From positions 4,987,501 to 5,051,500 of the forward strand of contig NZ_CP109009.1 in assembly GCF_036226685.1 (NCBI RefSeq): DNA of 64,000 nucleotides. Reading direction: 5' to 3'. Both the position numbers and the translations under genes were made by a program. Position 1 is the stretch's first letter. Each line of letters opens with the position of its first letter. The notes under the pieces are model-generated. The model saw only the letters and a program-made list of their open reading frames with translations. It was not told the DNA's origin and did not search any database. Positions 47,634-55,383 of the stretch are shown in pieces. Source of the DNA: Streptomyces sp. NBC_00690. Its GTDB lineage: Bacteria; Actinomycetota; Actinomycetes; Streptomycetales; Streptomycetaceae.

Positions 47634-48544
47634 CCGCATCGGCGGCTGCGGTTCCCGGCCCGAGCCGGACCAAGGGCTTCCTGCGGTTGGTGATGATCGA
47701 GCACTCGGTCTTCGCGCTGCCGTTCGCGTACATCGCCGCGCTGACCGCGATGTTCCTCCATGGCGACGGCGGCAGCGGCAGTGTGGACTGGGTGACCCTG
47801 TTGCTCGTCACCGTCGCCATGGTGGGTCTGCGGACCTTCGCCATGGCGTGCAACCGGATCATCGACCGTGAGATCGACGCCCGGAACCCGCGCACGGCAA
47901 ACCGTGAACTGGTCACGGGAGCGGTGAGCGTGCGGTCCGCGTGGACGGGCGCACTGATCGCGGTCGTGGTCTTCCTCGGGGCGGCGGCCCTGCTCAACCC
48001 GCTCTGTCTGGCACTGGCGCCGATCGCGGTCGTCCCGATGGTGGTCTATCCGTACGGCAAGCGCTTCACCAACTTCCCGCACGTGATCCTGGGCCTCGCC
48101 CAGGCCATGGGGCCCATCGGCGCCTGGCTCGCGGTGACGGGGGAGTGGTCCTGGGACGCGGTGATCCTCGGGCTCGCGGTCGGCATCTGGATCGGCGGCT
48201 TCGATCTGATCTTCGCCACCCAGGACGTGGAGTCGGACCGCGAACAGGGCGTGCTGTCCGTCCCCGCCCGCTTCGGTGTCCCGGCCGCACTGCACGGCGC
48301 CCGCGCCTGCCACCTCGTCACCACGGCCCTGCTGGTCTGGTACGCGCTGGTGACGGACGCGGGAGCGTTCTTCTGGGTCGGCCTGGTGATCGTGGCGGCG
48401 GCGTTCGCGTACGAGCACTCGATCGTGCGCCCGCACGATCTGTCCCGGCTGAACCGGGCGTTCTTCACCGTCAACGGGTTCATCGGGATTGCCCTGTTCG
48501 TGTGCGCCCTGCTGGACCTGGTGGTGCGAGGTCTGACGGTGTGA
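47630..48544 (+). CDS. mqnP: UbiA-like prenyltransferase for menaquinone (MqnP)
   Basis: 304 residues with eight to nine membrane spans. The first Mg-prenyl-diphosphate motif is MACNRIIDREIDARNPRT, the second is ATQDVESDREQGVLSVP. It attaches the polyprenyl chain to 1,4-dihydroxy-6-naphthoate at the membrane. GTG start overlapping the UbiD-like stop. The three genes UbiD-UbiA-UbiX are in one operon except for a possible extra promoter before UbiX. Confidence 0.93.
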   Translation: MTASAAAVPGPSRTKGFLRLVMIEHSVFALPFAYIAALTAMFLHGDGGSGSVDWVTLLLVTVAMVGLRTFAMACNRIIDREIDARNPRTANRELVTGAVSVRSAWTGALIAVVVFLGAAALLNPLCLALAPIAVVPMVVYPYGKRFTNFPHVILGLAQAMGPIGAWLAVTGEWSWDAVILGLAVGIWIGGFDLIFATQDVESDREQGVLSVPARFGVPAALHGARACHLVTTALLVWYALVTDAGAFFWVGLVIVAAAFAYEHSIVRPHDLSRLNRAFFTVNGFIGIALFVCALLDLVVRGLTV

Positions 48545-48632
48545 CGGTCTGACCACGGGCCCCGGCCGGGCCGGCCAGCGCAGGAGGAGGACGCCGGCAC
48601 GACCCCCTCACCCCGCCGGATAGGCTCCCCGT

Positions 48633-49307
48633 GTGGAGCCAGCACAGAACGAACCCCGCCGACCCTGGATCGTCGGTGTCTCCGGCGCGTCCGGGACGCC
48701 CTATGCAGCCGCCGTGCTGCGGGGGCTCATCGACGCCGGTGAGAGCGTGGATCTGGTGGTCTCGCGTGCCTCCCGGCTCACCCTGCTCGACGAGACGGGG
48801 ATCTCCTTCCGGGACGCCCACTGGCGCGACGATCTGCGCGAGTGGCTCGGCCGGGGCGCGGACGGCAAGCCGGACACCTTCCGGGTCGACCTCGACGACG
48901 TACGCCACTGGGCCGCGGGCGACCTCGCTGCCGGGCCGTCGTCCGGGTCGTACCCCACCAAGGGGATGCTGATCGTGCCCGCTTCCACGGCCGCCGTCGC
49001 CGGGGTCGCCCTCGGACTCTCCAAGGACCTCCTCCAGCGTTCTGCGAGCGTCGTGCTCAAGGAACGGCGTCCGCTGGTCGTCGCCGTGCGGGAGACCCCC
49101 CTCAACGGACAGACGCTGCGGCACCTGGTGCGCCTGGACGACGCGGGGGCCGTGGTGCTGCCCGCATCGCCCGCCTTCTACGCGGGCGCGACCCACATCC
49201 AGGACCTGGTGGACTTCGTCGCCGGGCGGGTGCTGGACGCGGCAGGGGTGGAGCACCGGCTCTACCGCCGCTGGAAGGGTGAGCTGGGCGGCGCTCGTAC
49301 CGACTGA
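48633..49307 (+). CDS. ubiX: UbiX-like flavin prenyltransferase
   Basis: 224 residues. The Rossmann-like N-terminus IVGVSGASGTPYAAAVLRGL and the late segment LVVAVRETPLNGQTLRHLV (RETPL) are diagnostic. It joins dimethylallyl phosphate to FMN to make the prFMN used by UbiD-type decarboxylases, here the adjacent mqnL product. The TAGGCT at 48621-48626 ends 6 nt before the GTG at 48633, so this gene may have its own leaderless promoter. Confidence 0.93.
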   Translation: MEPAQNEPRRPWIVGVSGASGTPYAAAVLRGLIDAGESVDLVVSRASRLTLLDETGISFRDAHWRDDLREWLGRGADGKPDTFRVDLDDVRHWAAGDLAAGPSSGSYPTKGMLIVPASTAAVAGVALGLSKDLLQRSASVVLKERRPLVVAVRETPLNGQTLRHLVRLDDAGAVVLPASPAFYAGATHIQDLVDFVAGRVLDAAGVEHRLYRRWKGELGGARTD

Positions 49308-49407
49308 CTCCCCTCCGGAAAGATCACTGCTGGATTCTCGGGACGCTAGGCAGGGCTCTGGGCCCTGCACCCCCTGAAGGTTCTAAGACAAGGGAAGGTC
49401 CAGGTAC

Positions 49408-49863
49408 ATGGACGCGGTGGACAGGCAGCTCATCCAGGCCCTCCGGGAGAACGGCAGGGCCTCCTACGCAGAGCTGGGACGGCTGGTGGGCCTCTCCGGC
49501 CCCAGCGTCACCGACCGGATCAACCGCCTTGAGGCGGCAGGCGTCATCACCGGCTACCGCGCCACCGTCGATGCGGCATCGCTCGGCCTCGGGGTGACCG
49601 CACTGATCGGGATCTCGTTGTCGGACGCCGCCGACCACGAGGATGTGGCCCGAAGACTGCGGGACCTCGCGGAGATCGAGGACTGCTGGTTCATCGCCGG
49701 CGACGACTCCTACATGCTCAAGGTGCGTGTCGGCGATGTGGACGGGTTGGAGAAGACCATCCGCAGACTCAGCGGCACCCGGGGTGTCTCCCGCACCCGC
49801 ACCACCATCGTCCTCTCCACGAAGTGGGAGAACAGGGTGGGTGACCTCCCCGAACAGGAGTGA
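49408..49863 (+). CDS. Lrp/AsnC-family transcriptional regulator
   Basis: 151 residues. N-terminal HTH: VDRQLIQALRENGRASYAEL then LVGLSGPSVTDRINRLEAAGVI. C-terminal RAM effector domain: ALIGISLSDAADHEDVARRL and CWFIAGDDSYMLKVRVGDV. It lies between the UbiX-like gene and mqnE on the same strand and may sense an amino acid or a pathway intermediate; a direct role in menaquinone control is inferred only from position. Confidence 0.92.
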   Translation: MDAVDRQLIQALRENGRASYAELGRLVGLSGPSVTDRINRLEAAGVITGYRATVDAASLGLGVTALIGISLSDAADHEDVARRLRDLAEIEDCWFIAGDDSYMLKVRVGDVDGLEKTIRRLSGTRGVSRTRTTIVLSTKWENRVGDLPEQE

Positions 49864-49952
49864 CCACTGCCGCAGGGGGCATCCCCGGCCGGCCGGGTAC
49901 GGGGGAGTACGGTGGGGGAGCCCGATTTGGTAGACACATGGGAGGCGGGCGC

Positions 49953-51116
49953 ATGGACGCTGGGCTCAAGCGCGAGCTGGAGGAGAAGGTCAGGGCCGGT
50001 GAGCGGCTGACCCGCGAAGACGGCATCGCCCTCTACGACTCGGACGACCTGGCGTGGCTCGGCGGTCTGGCCCACGAGGTGCGCACCCGTAAGAACGGCG
50101 ATGTCGTCCACTTCAACGTCAATCGCCACCTCAACATGACCAATGTGTGCACCGCCTCGTGCGCGTACTGCTCGTTCCAGCGCAAGCCGGGCGAGAAGGA
50201 CGCGTACACGATGCGCATCGAGGAGGCCGTTCGCCTCGCCAAGGCGATGGAGAACGAGAACCTCACCGAGCTCCACATCGTGAACGGCCTCCATCCCAAT
50301 CTGCCGTGGCGCTACTACCCGCGCTCGCTCAGCGCGCTGAAGGAAGCCCTGCCGAACGTCTCGCTGAAGGCGTTCACGGCCACCGAGATCCACCACTTCG
50401 AGACGATCTCGGGCATGTCGGCCTCCGACATCCTCGATGAGTTGATCGAGGCCGGTCTTGAGTCGTTGACGGGTGGTGGCGCGGAGATCTTCGACTGGGA
50501 GATCCGTCAGCACATCGTCGACCACAAGACCCACTGGGAGGACTGGTCGCGCATCCACCGCCTCGCGCACAGCAAGGGCCTCAAGACCCCGAGCACCATG
50601 CTGTACGGGCACATCGAGGAGCCGCGGCACCGGGTCGACCACGTACTGCGGCTGCGTGAGCTCCAGGACGAGACCGGCGGCTTCCAGGTCTTCATCCCGC
50701 TGCGCTACCAGCACGACTTCGTCGACATGAAGGACGGCAAGGTCCGCAACAAGCTCCAGGCGCGCACCACCATGGCGACCGGGGCGGAGGCGCTGAAGAC
50801 GTTCGCGGTCTCCCGACTGCTGTTCGACAACGTTCCGCACGTCAAGGTCTTCTGGGTGATGCACGGGGTGCAGACCGCTCAGCTGGCGCTCCAGCACGGC
50901 GCGGACGACATGGACGGCTCGGTCGTCGAGTACAAGATCACGCACGACGCTGACAACTACGGGACGCCGAACAAGCTGACCCGTGACGATCTGCTCGACC
51001 TGATCCGGGACGCCGGGTTCCGCCCGGTCGAGCGCAACACCCGTTACGAGATCATCCGTGAGTACCCGGGGCCGGAGGCCGACCGGCGCGAGTCGCCGCA
51101 GCCCATGCGCGTCTGA
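49953..51116 (+). CDS. mqnE: aminofutalosine synthase
   Basis: 387 residues from ATG 49953, which has GGAGG 7 nt upstream; the open frame before it is not used. Radical SAM enzyme: the [4Fe-4S] Cys triad is CTASCAYCSFQ (CxxxCxxC). GGGAEIF, FIPLRYQHDF and GTPNKLTRDDL follow. It couples 3-[(1-carboxyvinyl)oxy]benzoate to SAM-derived adenosyl radical to make 6-amino-6-deoxyfutalosine, the second step of the futalosine pathway after MqnA. Confidence 0.95.
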   Translation: MDAGLKRELEEKVRAGERLTREDGIALYDSDDLAWLGGLAHEVRTRKNGDVVHFNVNRHLNMTNVCTASCAYCSFQRKPGEKDAYTMRIEEAVRLAKAMENENLTELHIVNGLHPNLPWRYYPRSLSALKEALPNVSLKAFTATEIHHFETISGMSASDILDELIEAGLESLTGGGAEIFDWEIRQHIVDHKTHWEDWSRIHRLAHSKGLKTPSTMLYGHIEEPRHRVDHVLRLRELQDETGGFQVFIPLRYQHDFVDMKDGKVRNKLQARTTMATGAEALKTFAVSRLLFDNVPHVKVFWVMHGVQTAQLALQHGADDMDGSVVEYKITHDADNYGTPNKLTRDDLLDLIRDAGFRPVERNTRYEIIREYPGPEADRRESPQPMRV

Positions 51117-51151
51117 CTCCCGACAGAGCGATCGAAACCTTCACCGCACCG

Positions 51152-51685
51152 ATGAACGACAGCCGTCTGACGTACACCCTGGACCCGGTGGTCGACCCGG
51201 CACTCCGGGACGGGGTCCTGCGTCTGTGGGCCGATGTGACCAACGCGGGTGGCGCGGTCGGCTTTGTGCCGCCCGTCACCCCCGAGATGATCCGGCCGGA
51301 GCTGCTGAAGTCGCTGGTGTCGGTGGCGGAGGGGCGCACTCGACTGCTGGTGGGTCGCAGCGCCGACGGTGAGGTCCTGGCCACCGCCTTCCTCACGTAC
51401 AACACGCATCGGCTGATGACCCACTGGTTGTGGCTCTACACGGTCATGGTCCACCCGCGGTTGCAGGGCGAGGGCCACGGTCGTGAGCTGATGGCGGCGG
51501 TGGCCGACGCGGCCCGCGGTCTTGACGGCATCGAGGCGATACGGCTCGGCTGCCGCGGCGGGATGGGCATCGAACGGTTCTACGCCTCGTGCGGTTACAA
51601 GGAAGTGGGCCGGGTGCCGGGAGCGATCCGGGTGGCGCCGGGCGACGACCGCGACGACATCACGATGCTCCTGCCGCTGTACTGA
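51152..51685 (+). CDS. GNAT-family N-acetyltransferase
   Basis: 177 residues. The acetyl-CoA motif is VMVHPRLQGEGHGRELMAAV; the last strand-turn is GMGIERFYASCGYKEVGRVP. It starts 35 nt after mqnE, without a clear Shine-Dalgarno, so read-through and re-initiation or an unseen promoter is needed. Substrate unknown. Confidence 0.88.
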   Translation: MNDSRLTYTLDPVVDPALRDGVLRLWADVTNAGGAVGFVPPVTPEMIRPELLKSLVSVAEGRTRLLVGRSADGEVLATAFLTYNTHRLMTHWLWLYTVMVHPRLQGEGHGRELMAAVADAARGLDGIEAIRLGCRGGMGIERFYASCGYKEVGRVPGAIRVAPGDDRDDITMLLPLY

Positions 51686-51749
51686 TCGAAAACCGAGCGT
51701 GCTTCACTGGTTTGGCACGATCTGTCGTAACGAGGAGAGAAGGCCAGCC

Positions 51750-52043
51750 GTGTCAGCCAAGTCGAGCGCCGCGATCAAGTACACCGGTATGCGCTTCGCC
51801 GTCTTCGTCGGTTGCTTTGCGGTGGTCGCGGGCCTGGTCCACTTCGGGGCGCTGCCCAAGGGTCTCGGTGACTCGAACTTCGTCTGGGTCGTTCTGCTGG
51901 CCCTGGTGGTTTCGGCGCCGTTGAGCTTTGTCCTGCTGCGCAAGCAGCGCGACGCGATGTCCGCGCAGATCGTCGGCAAGGTCGACGAGACGAAGGCCCG
52001 CCTGGAAGCCAACCGCACTCGGGAAGACGGTGTGACCCTCTAG
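51750..52043 (+). CDS. DUF4229 membrane protein
   Basis: 97 residues from GTG 51750 with GAGGAGAG upstream. Two spans: MRFAVFVGCFAVVAGLVHFG and FVWVVLLALVVSAPLSFVLL, followed by a conserved cytosolic tail RKQRDAMSAQIVGKVDETKA. It matches DUF4229, a small actinobacterial family of unknown function. Confidence 0.88.
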   Translation: MSAKSSAAIKYTGMRFAVFVGCFAVVAGLVHFGALPKGLGDSNFVWVVLLALVVSAPLSFVLLRKQRDAMSAQIVGKVDETKARLEANRTREDGVTL

Positions 52044-52198
52044 GCCAGGTCCATCCGCACTCCCTCACCGGAGGGCGCGACGACGACCACGGCCATGGGG
52101 GCTTTCCCCGTCCTTCGGCGCGGGGTGGTCCCGCAGGCTCGTGGTCCGGCTGTGCCGCGGTCCCGCCCCCTTGAGATTGCCTATGGCATGCATCACAC

Positions 52199-52233
52199 GC
52201 CCCGGTGCGCAGCGATCCGCGCCGGGGCTTCCT
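52199..52233 (+). terminator. hairpin terminator after DUF4229 gene
   Basis: GCCCCGG (52199-52205) pairs with CCGGGGC (52222-52228), with further internal GCG/CGC pairing, then TTCCT. It lies 156 nt after the DUF4229 stop. Confidence 0.65.
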
Positions 52234-52315
52234 CATGCCGCGATCTTCCGTGGTGCGCAGGGGAGTTGGGCGAATCCCTTGCATGTATCGGCCATGGAGA
52301 GATCCCAAAGAACGT

Positions 52316-52347
52316 CTTTGAGGTACTCAAAGTTCCGGTGTTAACGT
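52316..52347 (+). promoter_or_regulatory. promoter and operator of leader peptide-symporter
   Basis: A perfect dyad CTTTGAGGTACTCAAAG (52316-52332) overlaps a -35 TTGAGG (52318-52323). The -10 is TAACGT (52342-52347), 18 nt downstream. The predicted start (about 52354) coincides with the leader ATG at 52355, so the transcript is probably leaderless. A repressor binding the dyad would block RNA polymerase. Confidence 0.68.
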
Positions 52348-52354
52348 GTTCGGC

Positions 52355-52462
52355 ATGACGACACCAGTGCGCTTCAACGATGCCGCGAGCCCCCCGCTCG
52401 TGGCGCGCCTGCATGTCGATCTCTGCCGCTGTATGTCGGCGGTCTGTCGCCGCTCGGTCTGA
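52355..52462 (+). CDS. short cysteine-containing regulatory leader peptide
   Basis: 35 residues. The C-terminal half reads HVDLCRCMSAVCRR, with three Cys codons (TGC, TGT, TGT) within eight positions. Short leader ORFs with an HVDLxRxxSxxC-type ending occur widely in actinobacteria ahead of sulfur-assimilation and transport genes, and polycysteine leaders act as cysteine-responsive attenuators in mycobacteria. No Shine-Dalgarno; it is probably translated from a leaderless mRNA. The symporter start lies 96 nt downstream. Too short for standard gene finders. Confidence 0.8.
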   Translation: MTTPVRFNDAASPPLVARLHVDLCRCMSAVCRRSV

Positions 52463-52558
52463 CCCCGGCATCCTGGTGGAGCCCGCCCCCTCGCGCACGG
52501 GCGCCCCGCACCCCTTTTCGTACGTCCCCTTCCTCTCCCCTGCCACAGGAGTGTGTCC
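52463..52558 (+). promoter_or_regulatory. attenuator region between leader peptide and symporter
   Basis: 96 nt. The symporter Shine-Dalgarno CAGGAG at 52546-52551 can pair in a small CCTG-CCA-CAGG hairpin and with nearby pyrimidine-rich CTCTCCCCTG. A GCCCG/CGGGC helix is possible upstream. No T-run terminator, so control would more likely be translational or Rho-dependent. Confidence 0.45.
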
Positions 52559-53908
52559 GTGTCCGCGAACACCGCCACGACCACCCCCGGAAAGCCTTCG
52601 GGCTCCGGATCCCGCATACCCAAGGTCCCGTTCTGGGCCCAGATCGTCGCCGGTCTGGTCCTGGGCGTCCTGCTCGGCTGGCTCGCCAGGGGCCAGGACA
52701 TCGGCTGGCTCAAGGACACCCTGGAGCAGGTCGGCGGAATCTTCGTCCGGCTTCTGAAGCTGGCCGTCGCCCCGCTCGTCTTCTTCGCGATCCTGGTGTC
52801 GATCACCAATCTGCGTAAGGTCAACAACGCCGCCCGGCTGGCGGGTCAGACCCTCCTCTGGTTCATGATCACCTCATTGATCGCGGTCGCCATCGGCATC
52901 ACCATCGGTCTGATCACCAACCCGGGGGCCGGCACCGGACTCACGCCCAAGGACGGCAAGGCGCCGGAGAACACGGGCAGCTGGATCGACTTCCTCACCG
53001 GAATCATCCCGACGGACGTCATCACGCCCTTCACCGAGCTGAACGTCCTCCAGATCGTCTTCATGTCCGCCGTCGCCGGCATCGCCGCGCTGGCGCTCGG
53101 GGAGAAGGCCAAGCCGATCCTCACGCTCAGTGAAGCCGTGCTGGAACTGCTCCAGAAGGCCCTGTGGTGGGTCATCCGCCTCGCCCCGCTGGGCACCGTC
53201 GGTCTGATCGGTTTCGCCATCGCCGACTACGGCTGGAACCTGATCAGCAAGTACGCGACCTTCACCGCCGACGTCTACATCGGTTGCGCCCTGGTCCTCT
53301 TCGGCGTCTACCCGTTGCTGCTGGCGACCGTCGCCAAGGTCAACCCGGTGCACTTCTTCCGGGGCGCCTGGCCCGCGATCCAGCTCGCCTTCGTCTCCCG
53401 CTCCTCGGTGGGCACGATGCCCGTCACCCAGCGCGTCACCGAGCGCCTGGGAGTGCCGAAGGAGTACACGTCCTTCGCGGTTCCGTTCGGCGCCACGACC
53501 AAGATGGACGGTTGCGCCGCGATCTACCCGGCGCTGGCGGCGATCTTCATCGCGCAGATCTTCGACGTCCAGCTCGGCATCCAGGACTACCTGCTGATCG
53601 CGTTCGTCTCGGTCGTCGGTTCGGCCGCGACGGCGGGCCTCACCGGTGCGACGGTCATGCTCACCCTGACCCTCTCCACCTTGGGGCTGCCACTGGAGGG
53701 CGTCGGTCTGCTGCTGGCGATCGACCCGATCCTGGACATGATCCGTACGGCGACCAATGTGGCGGGCCAGGCCCTGGTCCCGGTCATCGTCGCCTCCCGC
53801 GAGAAGATCCTCGACCACGACGCGTACACCTCGGCCACCTCGTCGCCGATCGACGAGGACGAGAGCACCGCATCGGAGCGCAAGGCGGCCGTTCCGGTCC
53901 CCGCCTGA
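52559..53908 (+). CDS. dicarboxylate/amino acid:cation symporter (DAACS family)
   Basis: 449 residues from GTG 52559, which has AGGAG 7 nt upstream; the GTG at 52553 is too near. Eight spans and two re-entrant hairpins: FVSRSSVGTMPVTQRV (HP1 with the SSxGT-type motif), PFGATTKMDGCAAIYPALAA (NMDGT-like), and AGLTGATVMLTLTLSTLGLP (HP2). The family imports glutamate, C4-dicarboxylates, or cystine (TcyP). The cysteine-rich leader peptide upstream points to cystine or sulfur-linked uptake, but HP2 specificity residues were not assigned. A terminator follows. Confidence 0.9.
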   Translation: MSANTATTTPGKPSGSGSRIPKVPFWAQIVAGLVLGVLLGWLARGQDIGWLKDTLEQVGGIFVRLLKLAVAPLVFFAILVSITNLRKVNNAARLAGQTLLWFMITSLIAVAIGITIGLITNPGAGTGLTPKDGKAPENTGSWIDFLTGIIPTDVITPFTELNVLQIVFMSAVAGIAALALGEKAKPILTLSEAVLELLQKALWWVIRLAPLGTVGLIGFAIADYGWNLISKYATFTADVYIGCALVLFGVYPLLLATVAKVNPVHFFRGAWPAIQLAFVSRSSVGTMPVTQRVTERLGVPKEYTSFAVPFGATTKMDGCAAIYPALAAIFIAQIFDVQLGIQDYLLIAFVSVVGSAATAGLTGATVMLTLTLSTLGLPLEGVGLLLAIDPILDMIRTATNVAGQALVPVIVASREKILDHDAYTSATSSPIDEDESTASERKAAVPVPA

Positions 53909-53924
53909 CCTCGTCACCAGCGTG

Positions 53925-53960
53925 AAGCGCCCTGCCGCAGTTCTGCGGCAGGGCGCTTTC
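53925..53960 (+). terminator. symporter terminator
   Basis: A 16-bp perfect stem (53925-53940 with 53943-53958) closed by TT, with TTTC after it. It lies 16 nt after the symporter stop. Confidence 0.88.
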
Positions 53961-54190
53961 GTATGTGCCGGGACGGGATCGGCGGCGGTCCGGATGCTCG
54001 CTTTTCGGTGATTCCCAGGCCACAAACAGGCAGAAAGGGCAGCAACATGTTCGGGTCGAGGCGGTATATGGCCCTCTTTCTGTCGTGTCGGCGGTACGCG
54101 TCCGTAAAGAGGGCCTTCGCGTCTTCTGGTGTGCTCCCTGCCACGTAGGCTTACCGCGCAGTGGGGAGCAGGGGGAGGGGAGTTCTCACG

Positions 54191-54886
54191 ATGAGCGCTG
54201 TCGAGAGCGTGAAGGGCAAGCGACTGCCGCGGGCCGTGCGCGAAGAACAGATGATGAACGCGGCGGTGCGGACCTTCGCGCGGCGTGGCTACCGGGCGGC
54301 ATCCATGGATGAGATCGCCCAGTTGGCGGGGGTTTCCAAGCCGCTCGTCTATCTGTATCTGAATTCGAAGGACCAACTGTTCACCGCCTGCATCCGTCGC
54401 GAGGCCCAGGCGCTGCTCGCCGCCGTCCAGTCGGCGATCCAGCCGGGACTGCCCGCTGATCGGCAACTGTGGGCGGGGCTCACCGCCTTCTTCGCGTACA
54501 CCGTCGACCATCCCGACGGTTGGGCGGTGCTGCACCGCCAGGCGCGGACCCATGGCGAGCCGTTCGCTCGGGAGGTCGCCGCGATGCGCGATGAGATCGT
54601 CGCCTTCGTGGCCGTACTGATCCAGGCCGCGGCGACCGAGGCCGGTGAGGCCAGGCCCGAACCTGAGCTGGCCGAACGGGACATGGCCGCACTGGCGCAG
54701 GCGCTGGTCGGGGCGGCGGAGTCATTGGCCGGTTGGATGAACGACACCGGGAGCATCACGGTCAAGGAGGCGTCGGCGACGCTGATGAACTTCGCTTGGG
54801 TGGGGCTGGGGCAGTTGTTGGAGGGGGAGCGCTGGTCGGCTCGGGATGCGCAGGAATCGGCAGCGGTTCCGGTCTGCGGGGCCTGA
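54191..54886 (+). CDS. TetR-family transcriptional regulator
   Basis: 231 residues from ATG 54191 with GGGGAGTT upstream. N-terminal HTH: MNAAVRTFARRGYRAASMDEIAQLAGVSKPLVYLYLNSKDQL. The C-terminal ligand/dimer domain is all helical (DRQLWAGLTAFFAYTVDHPDG; ALAQALVGAAESLAGWM). Ligand unknown. It is 497 bp upstream of the pls-like gene on the same strand and may control it, the symporter, or a more distant target; the sequence alone does not decide. Confidence 0.9.
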   Translation: MSAVESVKGKRLPRAVREEQMMNAAVRTFARRGYRAASMDEIAQLAGVSKPLVYLYLNSKDQLFTACIRREAQALLAAVQSAIQPGLPADRQLWAGLTAFFAYTVDHPDGWAVLHRQARTHGEPFAREVAAMRDEIVAFVAVLIQAAATEAGEARPEPELAERDMAALAQALVGAAESLAGWMNDTGSITVKEASATLMNFAWVGLGQLLEGERWSARDAQESAAVPVCGA

Positions 54887-55383
54887 CCCCGTAGCCCGCC
54901 GCCTCTTCCGTCCGGCGCTTGCTGGTGCTTGCGTCGTTTCTCGGGACGTCCGGGCGGGCGCCAGGGCGTGCGGCAGGACATCATCTGCGGCGAGCGCCGG
55001 GGGTGGGGAGCGAGGGTTCCTGTCGGGGGTCCGGTAGGGGCTGTCGGCACGCCTGGTCGGCCGTGCCGGACGCATGGGCCGCTTCGGTCCCCGCACAGTC
55101 GTGCCGGGCCGTCTTGTGGATCCGTGCGGGCCGGGTGACTACTGCCCTGCGGCCGTCCCACGCAGAGGGTTGAAGTGTCGCCCCGGATCGTCCGCCCGCC
55201 CTCCTCTGAGAACAGGCAAATCGCTACATAGCCCAATAAACTCCCCGTCTGTCGTCTGTGGAGCAGCCCTCCGCAGCCTGAGTTGGACGACGGACGGGAG
55301 CGAGACATGCAGCCGAAGCGGCTCCGGACCGCCCGGCATGAGCCGGATCGCCCCTGGCCGACGGCCACCCTTCGGTGCGGCAC
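54887..55383 (+). other. intergenic region upstream of the pls-like gene
   Basis: 497 bp with no supported gene. The AT-richer stretch around 55215-55250 (CTACATAGCCCAATAAAC) probably contains the pls promoter. A TTGAAG-type -35 (about 55169) is possible. I see no strong dyad for the TetR protein. Confidence 0.55.

Larger units (their letters stand above)
52044..52354. other. intergenic region with terminator, promoter and operator
   Basis: 311 bp. It contains the hairpin terminator at 52199-52228, then the promoter and operator dyad at 52316-52347 that drive the leader peptide and symporter. No gene seen in the first 150 bp. Confidence 0.6.

Noticed and set aside
52044..52100. Minus-strand 18-codon frame ending GVRMDLA
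   Set aside because: Too short, overlaps the DUF4229 stop and has no convincing upstream signals.
52874..54553. 559-codon frame opposite the symporter and TetR genes
   Set aside because: Spans two well-supported genes and the terminator between them.
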